A stretch of DNA of 64,000 nt from Oscillibacter sp. (GTDB taxonomy: Bacteria; Bacillota; Clostridia; Oscillospirales; Oscillospiraceae), in the NCBI GenBank assembly GCA_022797935.1, contig JAAWLO010000002.1, positions 20,037 through 84,036 on the forward strand, written 5' to 3'. Positions within the stretch are counted from its first letter, which is position 1. Every line of letters begins with the position of its first letter. Below the pieces are notes generated by a model that was given only the letters and a program-made list of their open reading frames with translations, searched no databases and was not told where the DNA came from. Below, piece by piece: positions 1-10,358 of this stretch. Position numbers and translations under genes: made by a program.

Positions 1-351
1 GAATTCCAGAAGGCTCTGCTGCTGCTTTTTGTTGAAATACTGAATCTCATCCAGGTACAGCAGCACGCCGCCGGGAGTCAGCAGGGTGTCCGTCTCGGCG
101 AGAATTGCCTTGACGTCCTGCAGGGAAGCGGTGGTGGCGTTGAGGCGGTAGAGGGTCTTGTGGGTCTGTTGGGCGACAAGGTTGGCAATGGTGGTTTTGC
201 CGGTGCCGGAGGGACCGTAAAAGACCATGTTGGCTTCCGTGCCGCCTTCAATCAGACGGCGGAGCACTGCGCCGGGGGCCAGAAGGTGGCGCTGGCCGAC
301 GACCTCGTCCAGGGTTTTGGGGCGGATTTCATCCGCCAGGGGGCGCTGCAT
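1..351 (-). CDS. rarA: Replication-associated recombination protein A (RarA/MgsA-type AAA+ ATPase), N-terminal part, truncated by window edge
   Basis: Reverse translation MQRPLADEIRPKTLDEVVGQRHLLAPGAVLRRLIEGGTEANMVFYGPSGTGKTTIANLVAQQTHKTLYRLNATTASLQDVKAI...LLYLDEIQYFNKKQQQSLLEF; Walker A GPSGTGKTT and RarA-like N-terminus. Confidence 0.88.
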   Translation of the reverse strand, partial: MQRPLADEIRPKTLDEVVGQRHLLAPGAVLRRLIEGGTEANMVFYGPSGTGKTTIANLVAQQTHKTLYRLNATTASLQDVKAILAETDTLLTPGGVLLYLDEIQYFNKKQQQSLLEF

Positions 352-478
352 GGCGGTCCCTCCTTTTTGGTTTGTGGGAAGGGATTATATCATACCGGCG
401 GCGGAATTTCCAGCCGGTACGGGAAAATCTTTTGTGAACGGACCCGCAGGGCGGCGTGGTTCAGGAACGTCCCGCGTC

Positions 479-1240
479 TTACAGCCAGAGGCCCCAGTCG
501 CCATAGTCGAATTTGCCGCTGCCGTGACGGAGCTTTCCGCCGGACTGGAGCTGGCGGAAGGCGTCCCGCATCCGGGTCAGGATTTCCGGCTGTATGTCCA
601 GGGAATGGTGCCCGGGGAAGACCCGCCTGACGGGCAGGGCCGCGGCTTTCTCCAGGGAGGCGAGATAGGCCTCCGGGTCCGTGGAGGGATAATAGGCGAA
701 GAGGACATCCTTGTAAACCAGGTCGCCGGTAAACAGATATCCCCGTTCCGCCTCCCAGAAGCACAGGTGCCCGGGGGAGTGGCCCGGCGTGTGCAGCGCC
801 GTAACCCTCCGGTCTCCCAGGTCAAGAACGTCCCCGTCCGCCAGAAGACGGGAAGGCGTGCCCTGGAAGAGCTCATAATTTCTCACATCAAATCCGGCGG
901 GCGGGTCACAGCGGTCCAGAACCATCTCCCGGATGGTCTCAAGGGACAGCGGAAAACCGCCCTTCAGCCAGTCCAGCTCCGCGGCGTGGGCGCAGAAATC
1001 CGGAAAGGATTTGTGGCCGCCGATGTGATCCCAGTGGATGTGGGTGGCGGCTGCTGTAACGGGGTTGGCGGTCAGCTTTTGTATTTCCGGGGAGATGTCC
1101 GAGATGCCCAGGCCCGTGTCAATCAGCAGGCTTCGTCCGGTTCCGTTCAGCAGGTAGCAGTGGGTCTCCTCCCAGTGCCGGTATTCGCTGATGCAGTAGG
1201 TCTGAGAGTCTATTTGGTCAAGGGTGAACCAGCCGTCCAT
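479..1240 (-). CDS. MBL-fold metallo-hydrolase
   Basis: THIHWDHIGGH metal-binding motif, HTPGHSPGH, FTGDLVY, FPGHH; start set at MDGWFTLD downstream of an AAAGGAG site. Confidence 0.88.
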   Translation of the reverse strand: MDGWFTLDQIDSQTYCISEYRHWEETHCYLLNGTGRSLLIDTGLGISDISPEIQKLTANPVTAAATHIHWDHIGGHKSFPDFCAHAAELDWLKGGFPLSLETIREMVLDRCDPPAGFDVRNYELFQGTPSRLLADGDVLDLGDRRVTALHTPGHSPGHLCFWEAERGYLFTGDLVYKDVLFAYYPSTDPEAYLASLEKAAALPVRRVFPGHHSLDIQPEILTRMRDAFRQLQSGGKLRHGSGKFDYGDWGLWL

Positions 1241-1607
1241 GTTCGGCTCCTTTCTTCGTGAAACGCCGCCGCTTAAACAAACCCATAACGGTCTCGCCGG
1301 ACCCGTCACAAAAGGCGAAGCGGCTTCGGTCCAGATGGTTGTCTTCCGTGAGGGAGGTATCAGTTGTTCAGTATAGCACATCCCTCCGGCCCAGGCAAGC
1401 GCCGGAACGGCAGTACAGATCTTTTCTCTTCCGGACGGACAAAAAGATTTTTAGTATAATAAATTCACAATGCGGACGATATTACTAATAATGAGTACAA
1501 TCGTCTCTTCCCATTCGCGCTTGGCGGGCCTACAATAAAACACAGATGGAACTTGAAAATTTTTCAAATGAGCGGCGGATTTTTCTGTATTGAAAGGAGC
1601 GGTTTTT

Positions 1608-2636
1608 ATGTCCATTCTTGTCACCGGCGGCGCGGGTTATATCGGCAGCCATACCTGCGTGGAACTCATTCAGGCGGGCTATGAGGTTCTTGTGGCGGAC
1701 AACCTCTACAACTCCAGCGAGGAGGCCATCCGCCGGGTGGAAAAGATTGTGGGAAAGAAGATTCCCTTCTTCCAGACCGAGCTCTGCGATATGGAGCAGG
1801 TGGAAGCCCTCTTCGCCCAGCACCCGGACATTGACTCCGTGATGCACTTCGCCGGGCTCAAGGCCGTGGGCGAGAGCGTCGCCAAGCCTCTGGAGTACTA
1901 TTCCAACAACCTCATCAGCACCCTCTACCTCCTTCAGGCCATGCGGAAACACGGCGTGAAGAACTTCGTCTTCTCCTCCTCCGCCACGGTCTACGGCGAC
2001 CCGGCCACCGTGCCCATCCGGGAGGACTTCCCCGTGGGCGGCACCACGAATCCCTACGGCACCACCAAGCTCTTCCAGGAGCGCATTCTCTCCGATTACT
2101 GCGCGGCGGACCCCAGCCTGAACGTGGCCCTGCTGCGCTACTTCAACCCCATCGGAGCCCATGAGAGCGGCCTCATTGGCGAGGACCCCAACGGCATCCC
2201 CAACAACCTGGTGCCCTACATCGCCAAAGTGGCGGTGGGGGAACTGGAAAAGGTCCATGTTTACGGCAATGATTACAACACCCCCGACGGCACCGGCGTC
2301 CGGGATTACATTCATGTCGTCGACCTGGCCAAGGGCCATGTGGCCGCCCTGAAGAAGCTGAAGACCAACTGCGGCCTCTTCATCTGCAACCTGGGCACCG
2401 GCAACGGATACAGCGTTCTGGACGTGCTCCACGCCTACGAAAAGGCCTGCGGCAAGACCCTGCCCTACGTGATGGACCCCCGCCGCCCCGGCGATATCGC
2501 CACCTGCTACGCTGACCCCGCCAAGGCCCTGAGCGAGCTGGGCTGGAAGGCGGAGCTGGGCATTGAGGAGATGTGCGCTTCCTCCTGGAAGTGGCAGTCC
2601 ATGAATCCCAACGGATATAAGGGAGGTTCCAAATGA
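1608..2636 (+). CDS. galE: UDP-glucose 4-epimerase
   Basis: MSILVTGGAGYIGSHTCVELIQAGYEVLVADNLYNSS; SSSATVYGDP, YGTTK; RBS GAAAGGAG upstream. Confidence 0.95.
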   Translation: MSILVTGGAGYIGSHTCVELIQAGYEVLVADNLYNSSEEAIRRVEKIVGKKIPFFQTELCDMEQVEALFAQHPDIDSVMHFAGLKAVGESVAKPLEYYSNNLISTLYLLQAMRKHGVKNFVFSSSATVYGDPATVPIREDFPVGGTTNPYGTTKLFQERILSDYCAADPSLNVALLRYFNPIGAHESGLIGEDPNGIPNNLVPYIAKVAVGELEKVHVYGNDYNTPDGTGVRDYIHVVDLAKGHVAALKKLKTNCGLFICNLGTGNGYSVLDVLHAYEKACGKTLPYVMDPRRPGDIATCYADPAKALSELGWKAELGIEEMCASSWKWQSMNPNGYKGGSK

Positions 2637-3553
2637 GCAAGCCTGTTCTGGTCATCATGGCCGCCGGCATGGGCAGCCGGTACGGCGGCCTCAAGCAGCT
2701 GGACCCTGTGGGGAATCACGGCCAGCTCATCATTGATTATTCCATTTACGATGCCCGCCGGGCGGGTTTTGAGACGGTGATTTTCGTCATCAAGCCGGAG
2801 ATTGAGGCGGACTTCAAGGCCTGCATTGGCGACCGGGTGTCCAAGGTGATGGACGTCCGGTATGCCTTCCAGCTGAAGGAGGACCTGCCGGAGGGCTACG
2901 CGGTTCCGGATGTGCGCCAGAAGCCCTGGGGCACCGCCCACGCCGCCCTGGCGGCCCGGAAGCTGGTGGACGGTCCCTTTGCCGTCATCAACGCCGACGA
3001 TTATTACGGTCCCGAGGCCTTCCGGGAGATTTACGCCTACCTCTCCTCCCACGCCGACGGGGCGCTTTATGAATATGTCATGGTGGGCTACCTGCTGAAG
3101 AACACCGTCACGGAGAACGGCACCGTGGCCCGGGGCGTCTGCGAGGAGACGGAAGACCAGTTCCTCACCCGGGTGACCGAGCGGACGAAAATCGAGAAGG
3201 GCGAGCCGCCCCGCTATACCGAGGACGACGGGGCAACCTGGACGGACCTGCCCGGGGACACCATTGTCTCCATGAACATGTGGGGCTTTACCCGCAGTTT
3301 CCTGGACGAGGCCTGGAACCGCTTCCCCGCCTTCCTGGACAAGGCCCTGGCGGAAAACCCCGCCAAAGCGGAATACTTCCTGCCCACGGTGGTCAGCCAG
3401 CTCATTGACGAGGGCAAGGCCCGGGTGAAGGTTCTGCGGAGCGAGGACAAGTGGTACGGCGTTACCTACCGGGAGGACAAGCCCACGGTGGTGAACGCCA
3501 TTGCGGAAAAGACAAAGGCCGGCCTCTATCCGGACCGGCTGTGGGAGGGCTGA
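2633..3553 (+). CDS. Nucleotidyltransferase family protein (sugar-1-phosphate nucleotidyltransferase-like)
   Basis: MSKPVLVIMAAGMGSRYGGLKQLDPVG; FAVINADDYYG; overlaps galE by 4 nt. Confidence 0.85.
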   Translation: MSKPVLVIMAAGMGSRYGGLKQLDPVGNHGQLIIDYSIYDARRAGFETVIFVIKPEIEADFKACIGDRVSKVMDVRYAFQLKEDLPEGYAVPDVRQKPWGTAHAALAARKLVDGPFAVINADDYYGPEAFREIYAYLSSHADGALYEYVMVGYLLKNTVTENGTVARGVCEETEDQFLTRVTERTKIEKGEPPRYTEDDGATWTDLPGDTIVSMNMWGFTRSFLDEAWNRFPAFLDKALAENPAKAEYFLPTVVSQLIDEGKARVKVLRSEDKWYGVTYREDKPTVVNAIAEKTKAGLYPDRLWEG

Positions 3554-3554
3554 G

Positions 3555-4667
3555 ATGAGCGCCGCAGAAGAGAGACTGCAGGAGGCTCTGGCGGGCTTTG
3601 ACTTCGGCGCGCCGGTGGCCGGCGCCCTGCGCTACGGCAAGGGCCATATCAACGACACGTTCTGTGTCCACACCCAGCCGGAAGAGGGCCCCTGCCGCCG
3701 TTTCATCCTTCAGCGGATGAGCGCCGCCGCCTTCAAGCACCCGGACGAGCTGATGGAGAACATCCTGGGGGTGACGGAGTTTCTGGGCCGGCGGATTGCG
3801 CAGGACGGCGGAGACCGGAGCCGGGAGGCCCTGACCGTCCTCCGTCCCCGGAACGGCGAGGCCTTTTTCACGGACAGTGAAGGCGGGGCGTGGCGGGTGT
3901 ATCCCTTCGTGGAGCATACCATCTGCTATCAGTCGGCGGAGTCGGCGGAGCTGTTTGCCGCCTCCGGACGGGCCTTCGGCCGGTTCCAGCAGCTGTTGGG
4001 CGGCTACCCGGCGGAGACGCTTCACGAGACCATTCCCAACTTCCACAACACCGAGGACCGGCTGGTCAAGTTTCGGGCCGCCCTGGAGGCGGACGCCCTG
4101 GGCCGGGCCAAGGACTGCGGGCCGGAGATTCAGTTTGTGCTGGACCGGGCGGCGGATTGTTCCGTGGCCCTGGAGGCCATGCGGGCGGGGAAGCTGCCCC
4201 TTCGGGTCACCCACAATGACACGAAGCTGAACAACGTCCTGATGGACGAGACAACCCGGGAGGGCGTGTGCATTATTGACCTGGATACCGTCATGCCGGG
4301 ACTGGTAATTTACGACTTCGGCGATTCCATCCGGTTTGGCGCCAACCACAGCGCCGAGGATGAGCGGGACCTGAGCAAGGTGAATCTGGACGTGGACCTC
4401 TTTGCCGCCTACACCGGCGCCTTCCTGGAGGGCGCGGGGGGCGCGCTGACCAATCCGGAGATCGAATACCTGCCCTGGGGAGCCAAGCTGATGACCCTGG
4501 AGTGCGGAATGCGTTTTCTGACGGATTACCTGGAGGGGGACCACTATTTCCATACCCAGCGGGAGGGGCAGAATCTGGACCGCTGCCGCACCCAGTTCAA
4601 GCTGGTCTCTGATATGGAGGCTCACTGGGAAGAACTGGAAAAAATCGCAAAGCAGTATCAGACATGA
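3555..4667 (+). CDS. Phosphotransferase (APH) family sugar kinase, NahK-like (N-acetylhexosamine 1-kinase type)
   Basis: RVTHNDTKLNNVLMD (kinase catalytic loop), CIIDLDTVMPGLVIYDFGDSIR; N-terminal GALRYGKGHINDTF; cluster with galE and a nucleotidyltransferase. Confidence 0.78.
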   Translation: MSAAEERLQEALAGFDFGAPVAGALRYGKGHINDTFCVHTQPEEGPCRRFILQRMSAAAFKHPDELMENILGVTEFLGRRIAQDGGDRSREALTVLRPRNGEAFFTDSEGGAWRVYPFVEHTICYQSAESAELFAASGRAFGRFQQLLGGYPAETLHETIPNFHNTEDRLVKFRAALEADALGRAKDCGPEIQFVLDRAADCSVALEAMRAGKLPLRVTHNDTKLNNVLMDETTREGVCIIDLDTVMPGLVIYDFGDSIRFGANHSAEDERDLSKVNLDVDLFAAYTGAFLEGAGGALTNPEIEYLPWGAKLMTLECGMRFLTDYLEGDHYFHTQREGQNLDRCRTQFKLVSDMEAHWEELEKIAKQYQT

Positions 4668-5521
4668 ATATCCGGTTCGACGAAGAGCGGCTGCGCAAGC
4701 TGATTGCCAATCTCAACATCCTCACCGGCCTGCCCGCCAACATTCTGGACCCGGAGGGACGGGACATCAACCTCTTCCGGGGCCATCCGCCTTTCTGCCG
4801 GATGCTCAACGACCTGCCGGAGGGCCACGCCCGCTGCGTTGCCTGCGACATGTGTAAAATCCGCCATTACACGGCGGAAAAAGGATTTCAGTTCTACCGC
4901 TGCCATGCCGGCATCTGCGAGGCCATCATGCCCCTCTTTGACAAAAAGCGGCCCTTGGCCTATCTGGCCTTCGGCTGCTATCTGGATGAGAGTCCACGAG
5001 AGGAGCAGTGGGCGCAGACGATGGCGACTCTGGACTGGTACCCCGGGGACCTGGCGGCCCTGCGGGATGCCTTCTTCCAATTCCGCCAGTACTCCGAGCG
5101 GGAGGTGCGGGCCTATGCGGAGACGCTGGAGGCCCTGTCCTCCTATATTCAGCTCAAGGGCATGATCCTCCAGACGGAGCAGAGCGACCTTCAGAAGCTG
5201 GAGCTGCATCTGGAGCAGCACTACATGGAAAAGCTTTCCCTGGAGTCCATTTCCCAGCAGCTCCATATTGGCCGGACAAAGCTCTGCGCCCTGGCGAAGG
5301 AGCTCTCCGGCGGGCGGACCCTCTCCTGGCTCATTACGCAGCGCCGGATCAACGCCGCCAAGCGGCTGCTGCTGCAGAGCGGCATGCCCATCTCCGCCGT
5401 GGGGGAGGCCGTGGGTATTAGTGATTATAACTATTTTTCCAAGGTGTTCCGCACCGTCACGGGCATGACGCCCAGCGCCTACCGGAAAAACTGCCGGAAT
5501 ACGCCCACAGATTTCAGCTAA
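4664..5521 (+). CDS. AraC-family transcriptional regulator with PocR-type sensory domain
   Basis: N-terminal Cys-rich PocR-like region (FCRMLNDLPEGHARCVACDMCKIRHY...YRCHAGICEAIMPL) and C-terminal AraC HTH (ISAVGEAVGISDYNYFSKVFRTVTGMTPSAYRK). Confidence 0.88.
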   Translation: MNIRFDEERLRKLIANLNILTGLPANILDPEGRDINLFRGHPPFCRMLNDLPEGHARCVACDMCKIRHYTAEKGFQFYRCHAGICEAIMPLFDKKRPLAYLAFGCYLDESPREEQWAQTMATLDWYPGDLAALRDAFFQFRQYSEREVRAYAETLEALSSYIQLKGMILQTEQSDLQKLELHLEQHYMEKLSLESISQQLHIGRTKLCALAKELSGGRTLSWLITQRRINAAKRLLLQSGMPISAVGEAVGISDYNYFSKVFRTVTGMTPSAYRKNCRNTPTDFS

Positions 5522-5531
5522 TTCCTACAAG

Positions 5532-5570
5532 CCAGCCAGCCGGATGCCCCGGCTGGTTGGTTAATTTTTT
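5532..5570 (+). terminator. Rho-independent terminator
   Basis: ccagccagccgg-atgcc-ccggctggttgg followed by ttaatttttt. Confidence 0.8.
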
Positions 5571-5761
5571 GTCGAAGTGCCGCCTTTTTTGATTATTCTC
5601 CGCAAAACGGACGATTTTTCTATAAACCGGACGGAATGCTCTATTATTTACAAAATATACAAGTATAATTTTAAGAAAGAGGGGGCCTTTGTGGATTCTT
5701 CCCATAGCCCCCGCTGTGCGGCCCGCACAGCAGTAATTTTTAGAAGAAGAGGAGAATGACG

Positions 5762-7045
5762 ATGAAAAAGTTTCTTGCAGCGCTGCTCGCCCTGGTAATG
5801 GTTCTGGCTTTGGCCGGATGCGGCGGCGGCGGCAGCGACAGCGGTACGACCCCTCCCAGCGGTAGCGGTGACGCCGCCCCCGCCGGGACCGGCGAGAAGA
5901 TCGACATCAATGTCGTCGCCGCTCAGTACGGTCAGAACACCACCCAGTGGTGGGCCGACTTCCAGGACGCCTTCAACGCCGAGTATGAGAACATCAACCT
6001 GACCGTAGAGGTAATCTCCTGGAACGACATTGCCACTGTGGTCAACACCCGCGTGTCCAACAACCAGGCCCCCGACATCCTGAATATCGACGTGTTCGCC
6101 GCCTATCAGGACGACGGCCTGCTGCTCCCGGCAGAGGAGTATGTCTCTGCGGAGACCTATGCCAAGTTCTATCCCGCCTTCCTGGAGCAGTCCGAAGTGG
6201 ACGGCACCATCTGGGCGATTCCCGACCTGGCTTCCGCCCGCGCCCTGTACTATAACCAGGATATCCTGACGGCCGCCGGTGTGGAAGTTCCCACCACTTG
6301 GGAAGAGCTGGAGGCCGCCTGCGCCGCCATCAAGGCCTATAACCCCGACATCTATCCCTGGGGCATTGACATGACCACCGACGAGGGCCAGGCCGCCTTC
6401 GCTTACTACATCTGGAACAACGGCGGCGACTTCACCGACGCCGACGGCAACTGGACCCTCAACAGCCCCGAGAACGTGGAGGCCATTGAATACGCCATCG
6501 GCCTGGTGGAGAAGGGCTACACCAACACCGACCCCGCCAATGAGACCCGCTACACCCTGCAGGACCTCTTCGGCGCGGGCCAGCTGGCCATGATGATCGG
6601 ACCCAACTCCATCCCCACCTATGTCAAGACCAACGGCTTTGAGGTCAATTACGCCACCGCTCCTATTCCCACCAACGGCGGCAAGGAGTCCGTTTCCGCC
6701 GGCGTTATGGACCGCTTCATGTGCTTCGACAACGGTCATTCTCCCGAGAAGATCGAGGCCATCAAGACCTTCTTTGACTATTTCTATGAGGATCAGCGGT
6801 ACTCCGACTGGGTTCTGATGGAAGACTTCCTGCCCGCCACCTCCAGCGGCGGTGAGATCGTGGCTGCCGCCGACGAGCGCATGGCCGCCTGGGTCGATAT
6901 CGTGGGCAGCTGCAAGTTCTATCCCACTGCCAAGGCCGAGTGGGACGACGTGAAGCAGGGCGTCATCAGCGTGGAGCAGAACGCGCTGCTGGGCGGCAAC
7001 GTTCAGGAGCTGCTGGACGCGCTCCAGAGCCAGATTGCCGGCTAA
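5762..7045 (+). CDS. Carbohydrate ABC transporter extracellular solute-binding lipoprotein
   Basis: MKKFLAALLALVMVLALAGCGGGG lipobox; family 1 SBP-like body; followed by two MalF/MalG-type permeases. Confidence 0.9.
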   Translation: MKKFLAALLALVMVLALAGCGGGGSDSGTTPPSGSGDAAPAGTGEKIDINVVAAQYGQNTTQWWADFQDAFNAEYENINLTVEVISWNDIATVVNTRVSNNQAPDILNIDVFAAYQDDGLLLPAEEYVSAETYAKFYPAFLEQSEVDGTIWAIPDLASARALYYNQDILTAAGVEVPTTWEELEAACAAIKAYNPDIYPWGIDMTTDEGQAAFAYYIWNNGGDFTDADGNWTLNSPENVEAIEYAIGLVEKGYTNTDPANETRYTLQDLFGAGQLAMMIGPNSIPTYVKTNGFEVNYATAPIPTNGGKESVSAGVMDRFMCFDNGHSPEKIEAIKTFFDYFYEDQRYSDWVLMEDFLPATSSGGEIVAAADERMAAWVDIVGSCKFYPTAKAEWDDVKQGVISVEQNALLGGNVQELLDALQSQIAG

Positions 7046-7074
7046 AAGGCCATTCGGAAAAGAGACAGACAGCC

Positions 7075-7110
7075 GGGGGGGCCGGGTCGCTTTGGCCCGG
7101 TCCCCTCTTC
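7075..7110 (+). terminator. Intercistronic hairpin/attenuator between SBP and permease genes
   Basis: ggggggccgggtcgctttggcccggtcccctctt. Confidence 0.55.
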
Positions 7111-7152
7111 TTGTGAACAGAAAGACCAGAAATAAAACAGGGAGGTGTCTCC

Positions 7153-8058
7153 GTGGAGCAGAATCAAAAATCCTCTGGGAAAAAAATCTTCCGCGCGGTG
7201 GAACCATATATCTGGATTGCCCCCAGTATCATCCTGATGGCCATTTTCATCCTCACCCCCATTGTGACCGTGTTCCAGATGTCCATGAGCGATGTCAGCC
7301 GGGCAGGGCGGATCAAGGGCTTCAACGGTGTGGAAAACTTCCAAAGCGTAATCAACAATCCCGCCTTCGGTCTGGTGCTGAAAAATACCCTGGTGTGGAC
7401 CATCGCCGTGGTGGTAATCTCCACTGTGCTGGGCTTCATGCTGGCCCTGGTGCTGAACAATCAGTTCCGGGGACGGAAAATCGCCCGGGCCATTGTGGTC
7501 TTCCCCTGGGCGACCACGCTGGTCATTCAGGCCAGTGTCTGGAATTTTATTATCAACACCGATTACGGTACGTTGAATACACTTTTGTTAAAACTTCGCG
7601 TTATTGACCGGGCGGTGAATTGGACTTCCACGCCGGAAATCTATTTTGCCTGGGAAATCGCCTGCGGCATCTTCGTCACGATTCCCTTTGTCACCTTCTG
7701 CGTCCTTTCCGGACTGCAGAGCATTGACACCTCCTTCTATGAGGCGGCCACTGTGGACGGGGCCAACTACTGGCAGAAGCTGTTCAGCATCACCCTGCCG
7801 CTGGTGAAATCCTCTCTGACGGTGTCCACAGTGCTGAATATCATCTACGTCTTCAACTCCTTCCCCATCATTTGGACCATGACCAAGGGCGACCCTGCCA
7901 ACCACACGGACACCCTTGTGACATATCTCTATAAGCTGGCCTTCTACAACGGCCGGCAGGGCGAAGCGGCTGCGGTGTCCGTAATCGGCTTCCTGATTCT
8001 GCTGCTGTGCGCCAGTGTGTACATGATCTACACCCTGCGGAAAGGAGATGACAACTGA
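7153..8058 (+). CDS. Sugar ABC transporter permease (MalF type)
   Basis: Multi-TM protein with EAATVDGANYWQKLFSITLPLV EAA motif; GTG start after GGAGGTG. Confidence 0.9.
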   Translation: MEQNQKSSGKKIFRAVEPYIWIAPSIILMAIFILTPIVTVFQMSMSDVSRAGRIKGFNGVENFQSVINNPAFGLVLKNTLVWTIAVVVISTVLGFMLALVLNNQFRGRKIARAIVVFPWATTLVIQASVWNFIINTDYGTLNTLLLKLRVIDRAVNWTSTPEIYFAWEIACGIFVTIPFVTFCVLSGLQSIDTSFYEAATVDGANYWQKLFSITLPLVKSSLTVSTVLNIIYVFNSFPIIWTMTKGDPANHTDTLVTYLYKLAFYNGRQGEAAAVSVIGFLILLLCASVYMIYTLRKGDDN

Positions 8059-8918
8059 TGAACGAGTCTGCCGTGAAAAAGCCGGTCTCTGTGAAGAAGG
8101 CCATCCTGCGGGTCCTGCTGTACTTTGTGGTGCTGGACGTATGCGTCATCACCCTGTACCCCTATTTCGCCATGCTCTGCACGGCCCTGAAGAGCCGGGC
8201 GGAAATCTTCGCCGTGGAAGCCACCGTGCTCCCGGTTCACGCCCTGTGGTCCAACTTTATCGACATCTGGTCCCGGGCGCCTATGGGACGTTATTTCCTC
8301 AACTCGGTCCTCATTGCCGGCGGGTCTACCCTGATTGCCATGCTCTGCGGCATCCCCGCCGCCTATGCCCTGGCCCGTATGAAGTTCAAGGGACAGACGG
8401 CCTTTCTGGGCTTCGTCATTGTCTCGCAGATGTTTGCGCCGGTGGTGCTGCTGATCGGCATCTATAAGGTCATGATGACCATGGGCCTGACGGACAGCAT
8501 CTGGGGCCTGATCTTCATCAATGCCGCCTTCAACCAGGCCTTTACCGTCTGGCTGCTGCGGGGCACCTTTATGGGCATCTCCGCCGAGATGGAGCAGGCC
8601 GCCACCATTGACGGCTGCAACCGGGTGCAGGCCATGCTGCGGGTGCTGCTGCCTGTGGCCGCGCCGGGCATTGTCACGACGCTGATTTTCATCTTCATCA
8701 ACGCATGGAACGAATACACCGTGGCCCTGTGCCTGATTTCGACCGACACCTATAAGCCCCTGACGGTGGGCATCAATGTGTTCAACGGTTATAACATCAT
8801 TGAGTGGCAGTATCTCTTCGCCGCCTCCATCTTTGCCATTATCCCGGTGGTGATTCTCTTCATGATGATTGAGAAGAATCTGGTCAGCGGACTGGCTTCC
8901 GGCGGCGTCAAGGGTTAA
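8058..8918 (+). CDS. Carbohydrate ABC transporter permease (MalG type)
   Basis: EQAATIDGCNRVQAMLRVLLPVAAPGI EAA motif; ATGA-type overlap with the preceding permease. Confidence 0.9.
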   Translation: MNESAVKKPVSVKKAILRVLLYFVVLDVCVITLYPYFAMLCTALKSRAEIFAVEATVLPVHALWSNFIDIWSRAPMGRYFLNSVLIAGGSTLIAMLCGIPAAYALARMKFKGQTAFLGFVIVSQMFAPVVLLIGIYKVMMTMGLTDSIWGLIFINAAFNQAFTVWLLRGTFMGISAEMEQAATIDGCNRVQAMLRVLLPVAAPGIVTTLIFIFINAWNEYTVALCLISTDTYKPLTVGINVFNGYNIIEWQYLFAASIFAIIPVVILFMMIEKNLVSGLASGGVKG

Positions 8919-8956
8919 GAGGCAGCCGTCGCAAGTTCACACATTTAGGAGGAACT

Positions 8957-10336
8957 ATGGAGCGTTTTGGCATTTCCTTTCAGGTGGACCATGTGCCGGA
9001 GCTGGATCCGGACTTTATGCCCATTCTGAAATTCAACCGAGCCTTTTTGGAGACCGCGAAAAAACCGGTGGCCCTGGCCGTGGAACGGGCAGACGGTCAG
9101 ATGGCCTCCTGCCGGACCTTTATCCACGGCACACCGGAGATGGCCCAGGCCGACCGCTGCTACGTGGACCGGCTGGTGAAGACCATCCTCTGGACCCAGG
9201 GCGGGTTCCGGGTGTATGTGGATGATCCGGAGATGTACGAATATCTCTCCGGCGTTTACAGCCAGGCGGGACAGCGGGCCTTTGACTGGGACTTTATGGC
9301 CAACGTCTACGAGCATCCCTTTGAGGTGGTGCGGACGGACGCCGTCCCGGAGGCCAAGGATGCTCCCAAAGCCATGGGCGGCCATCTGGAGGGCTGCCGC
9401 ATTGGCTTTGACGCCGGCGGGTCCGACCGGAAGGTCTCCGCGGTGATAGACGGAGAAACGGTCTTCTCCGAGGAGGTGGTCTGGTACCCGAAAATCACCG
9501 CCGATCCCCAGTACCACTATGACGGCATTGTGGCCGCCCTGAAGTCCGCCGCGGAGCATATGCCCCGGGTGGACGCCGTGGGCGTCAGCTCTGCCGGTAT
9601 CTACATCAACGACCGGACCATGAGCGCCTCCCTGTTCCTCAAGGTCCCCCGGGAGCTCTATGAGGACAAGGTCAAGAACATCTATATCCGCGCCATCCGG
9701 GATACCTTCGGCGACGTGCCCTTTGCCGTGGTCAACGACGGCGACGTCTCCGCCCTGGCGGGCGCGATGAGCCTGGAGGACAACAATGTCCTGGGCATTG
9801 CCATGGGCACCAGCGAGGCGGTGGGCTACGTGGACGGCCAGGGCCGCATCACCGGCTGGCTGAACGAATTGGCCTTCGTCCCTGTGGACGTGAATCCGGA
9901 GGCCATGGAGGACGAGTGGAGCGGCGACATTGGCTGCGGCGTAAAGTATTTCTCGCAGGACGGCGTTATCAAGCTGGCTCCCCGGGCGGGGATTGCCCTG
10001 GATGAGAACGCTTCCCCGGCGGAGAAGCTGAAGGCCGTGCAGGCCCTTATGGAGGCGGACGATCCCAGAGCCGCCAAGGTCTACGAATCCATTGGCTGCT
10101 ATTTGGGCCACACCCTGGCCTATTATTACGGCCTCTACGGCTTTCGCTATGTGCTGCTGCTGGGCCGGGTCATGAGCGGCAAGGGCGGCGACCGGCTTCT
10201 GGAGGTCTGCCGCAAGGTACTGGACGAGGAGTATCCGGACTGCGCCGGAAAGATGCAGCTGACCCTGCCGGACGAGAAGTTCCGCCGGGTGGGTCAGTCT
10301 ATGGCCGCGGCCAGCCTGCCTGCGGGCCGGGGCTGA
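8957..10336 (+). CDS. Divergent ROK-family-like protein with N-terminal extension
   Basis: IGFDAGGSDRKVSAVIDG phosphate-binding-like motif, AVVNDGDVSALAG and LGIAMGTSEAVGYVD; about 145 aa precede the first motif. Confidence 0.7.
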   Translation: MERFGISFQVDHVPELDPDFMPILKFNRAFLETAKKPVALAVERADGQMASCRTFIHGTPEMAQADRCYVDRLVKTILWTQGGFRVYVDDPEMYEYLSGVYSQAGQRAFDWDFMANVYEHPFEVVRTDAVPEAKDAPKAMGGHLEGCRIGFDAGGSDRKVSAVIDGETVFSEEVVWYPKITADPQYHYDGIVAALKSAAEHMPRVDAVGVSSAGIYINDRTMSASLFLKVPRELYEDKVKNIYIRAIRDTFGDVPFAVVNDGDVSALAGAMSLEDNNVLGIAMGTSEAVGYVDGQGRITGWLNELAFVPVDVNPEAMEDEWSGDIGCGVKYFSQDGVIKLAPRAGIALDENASPAEKLKAVQALMEADDPRAAKVYESIGCYLGHTLAYYYGLYGFRYVLLLGRVMSGKGGDRLLEVCRKVLDEEYPDCAGKMQLTLPDEKFRRVGQSMAAASLPAGRG

Positions 10337-10358
10337 GGGATGAAAGGAGAATGCCCGT

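Noticed and set aside
5648-7207. 519-aa minus-strand ORF
   Set aside because: Antisense to the sugar-binding lipoprotein gene
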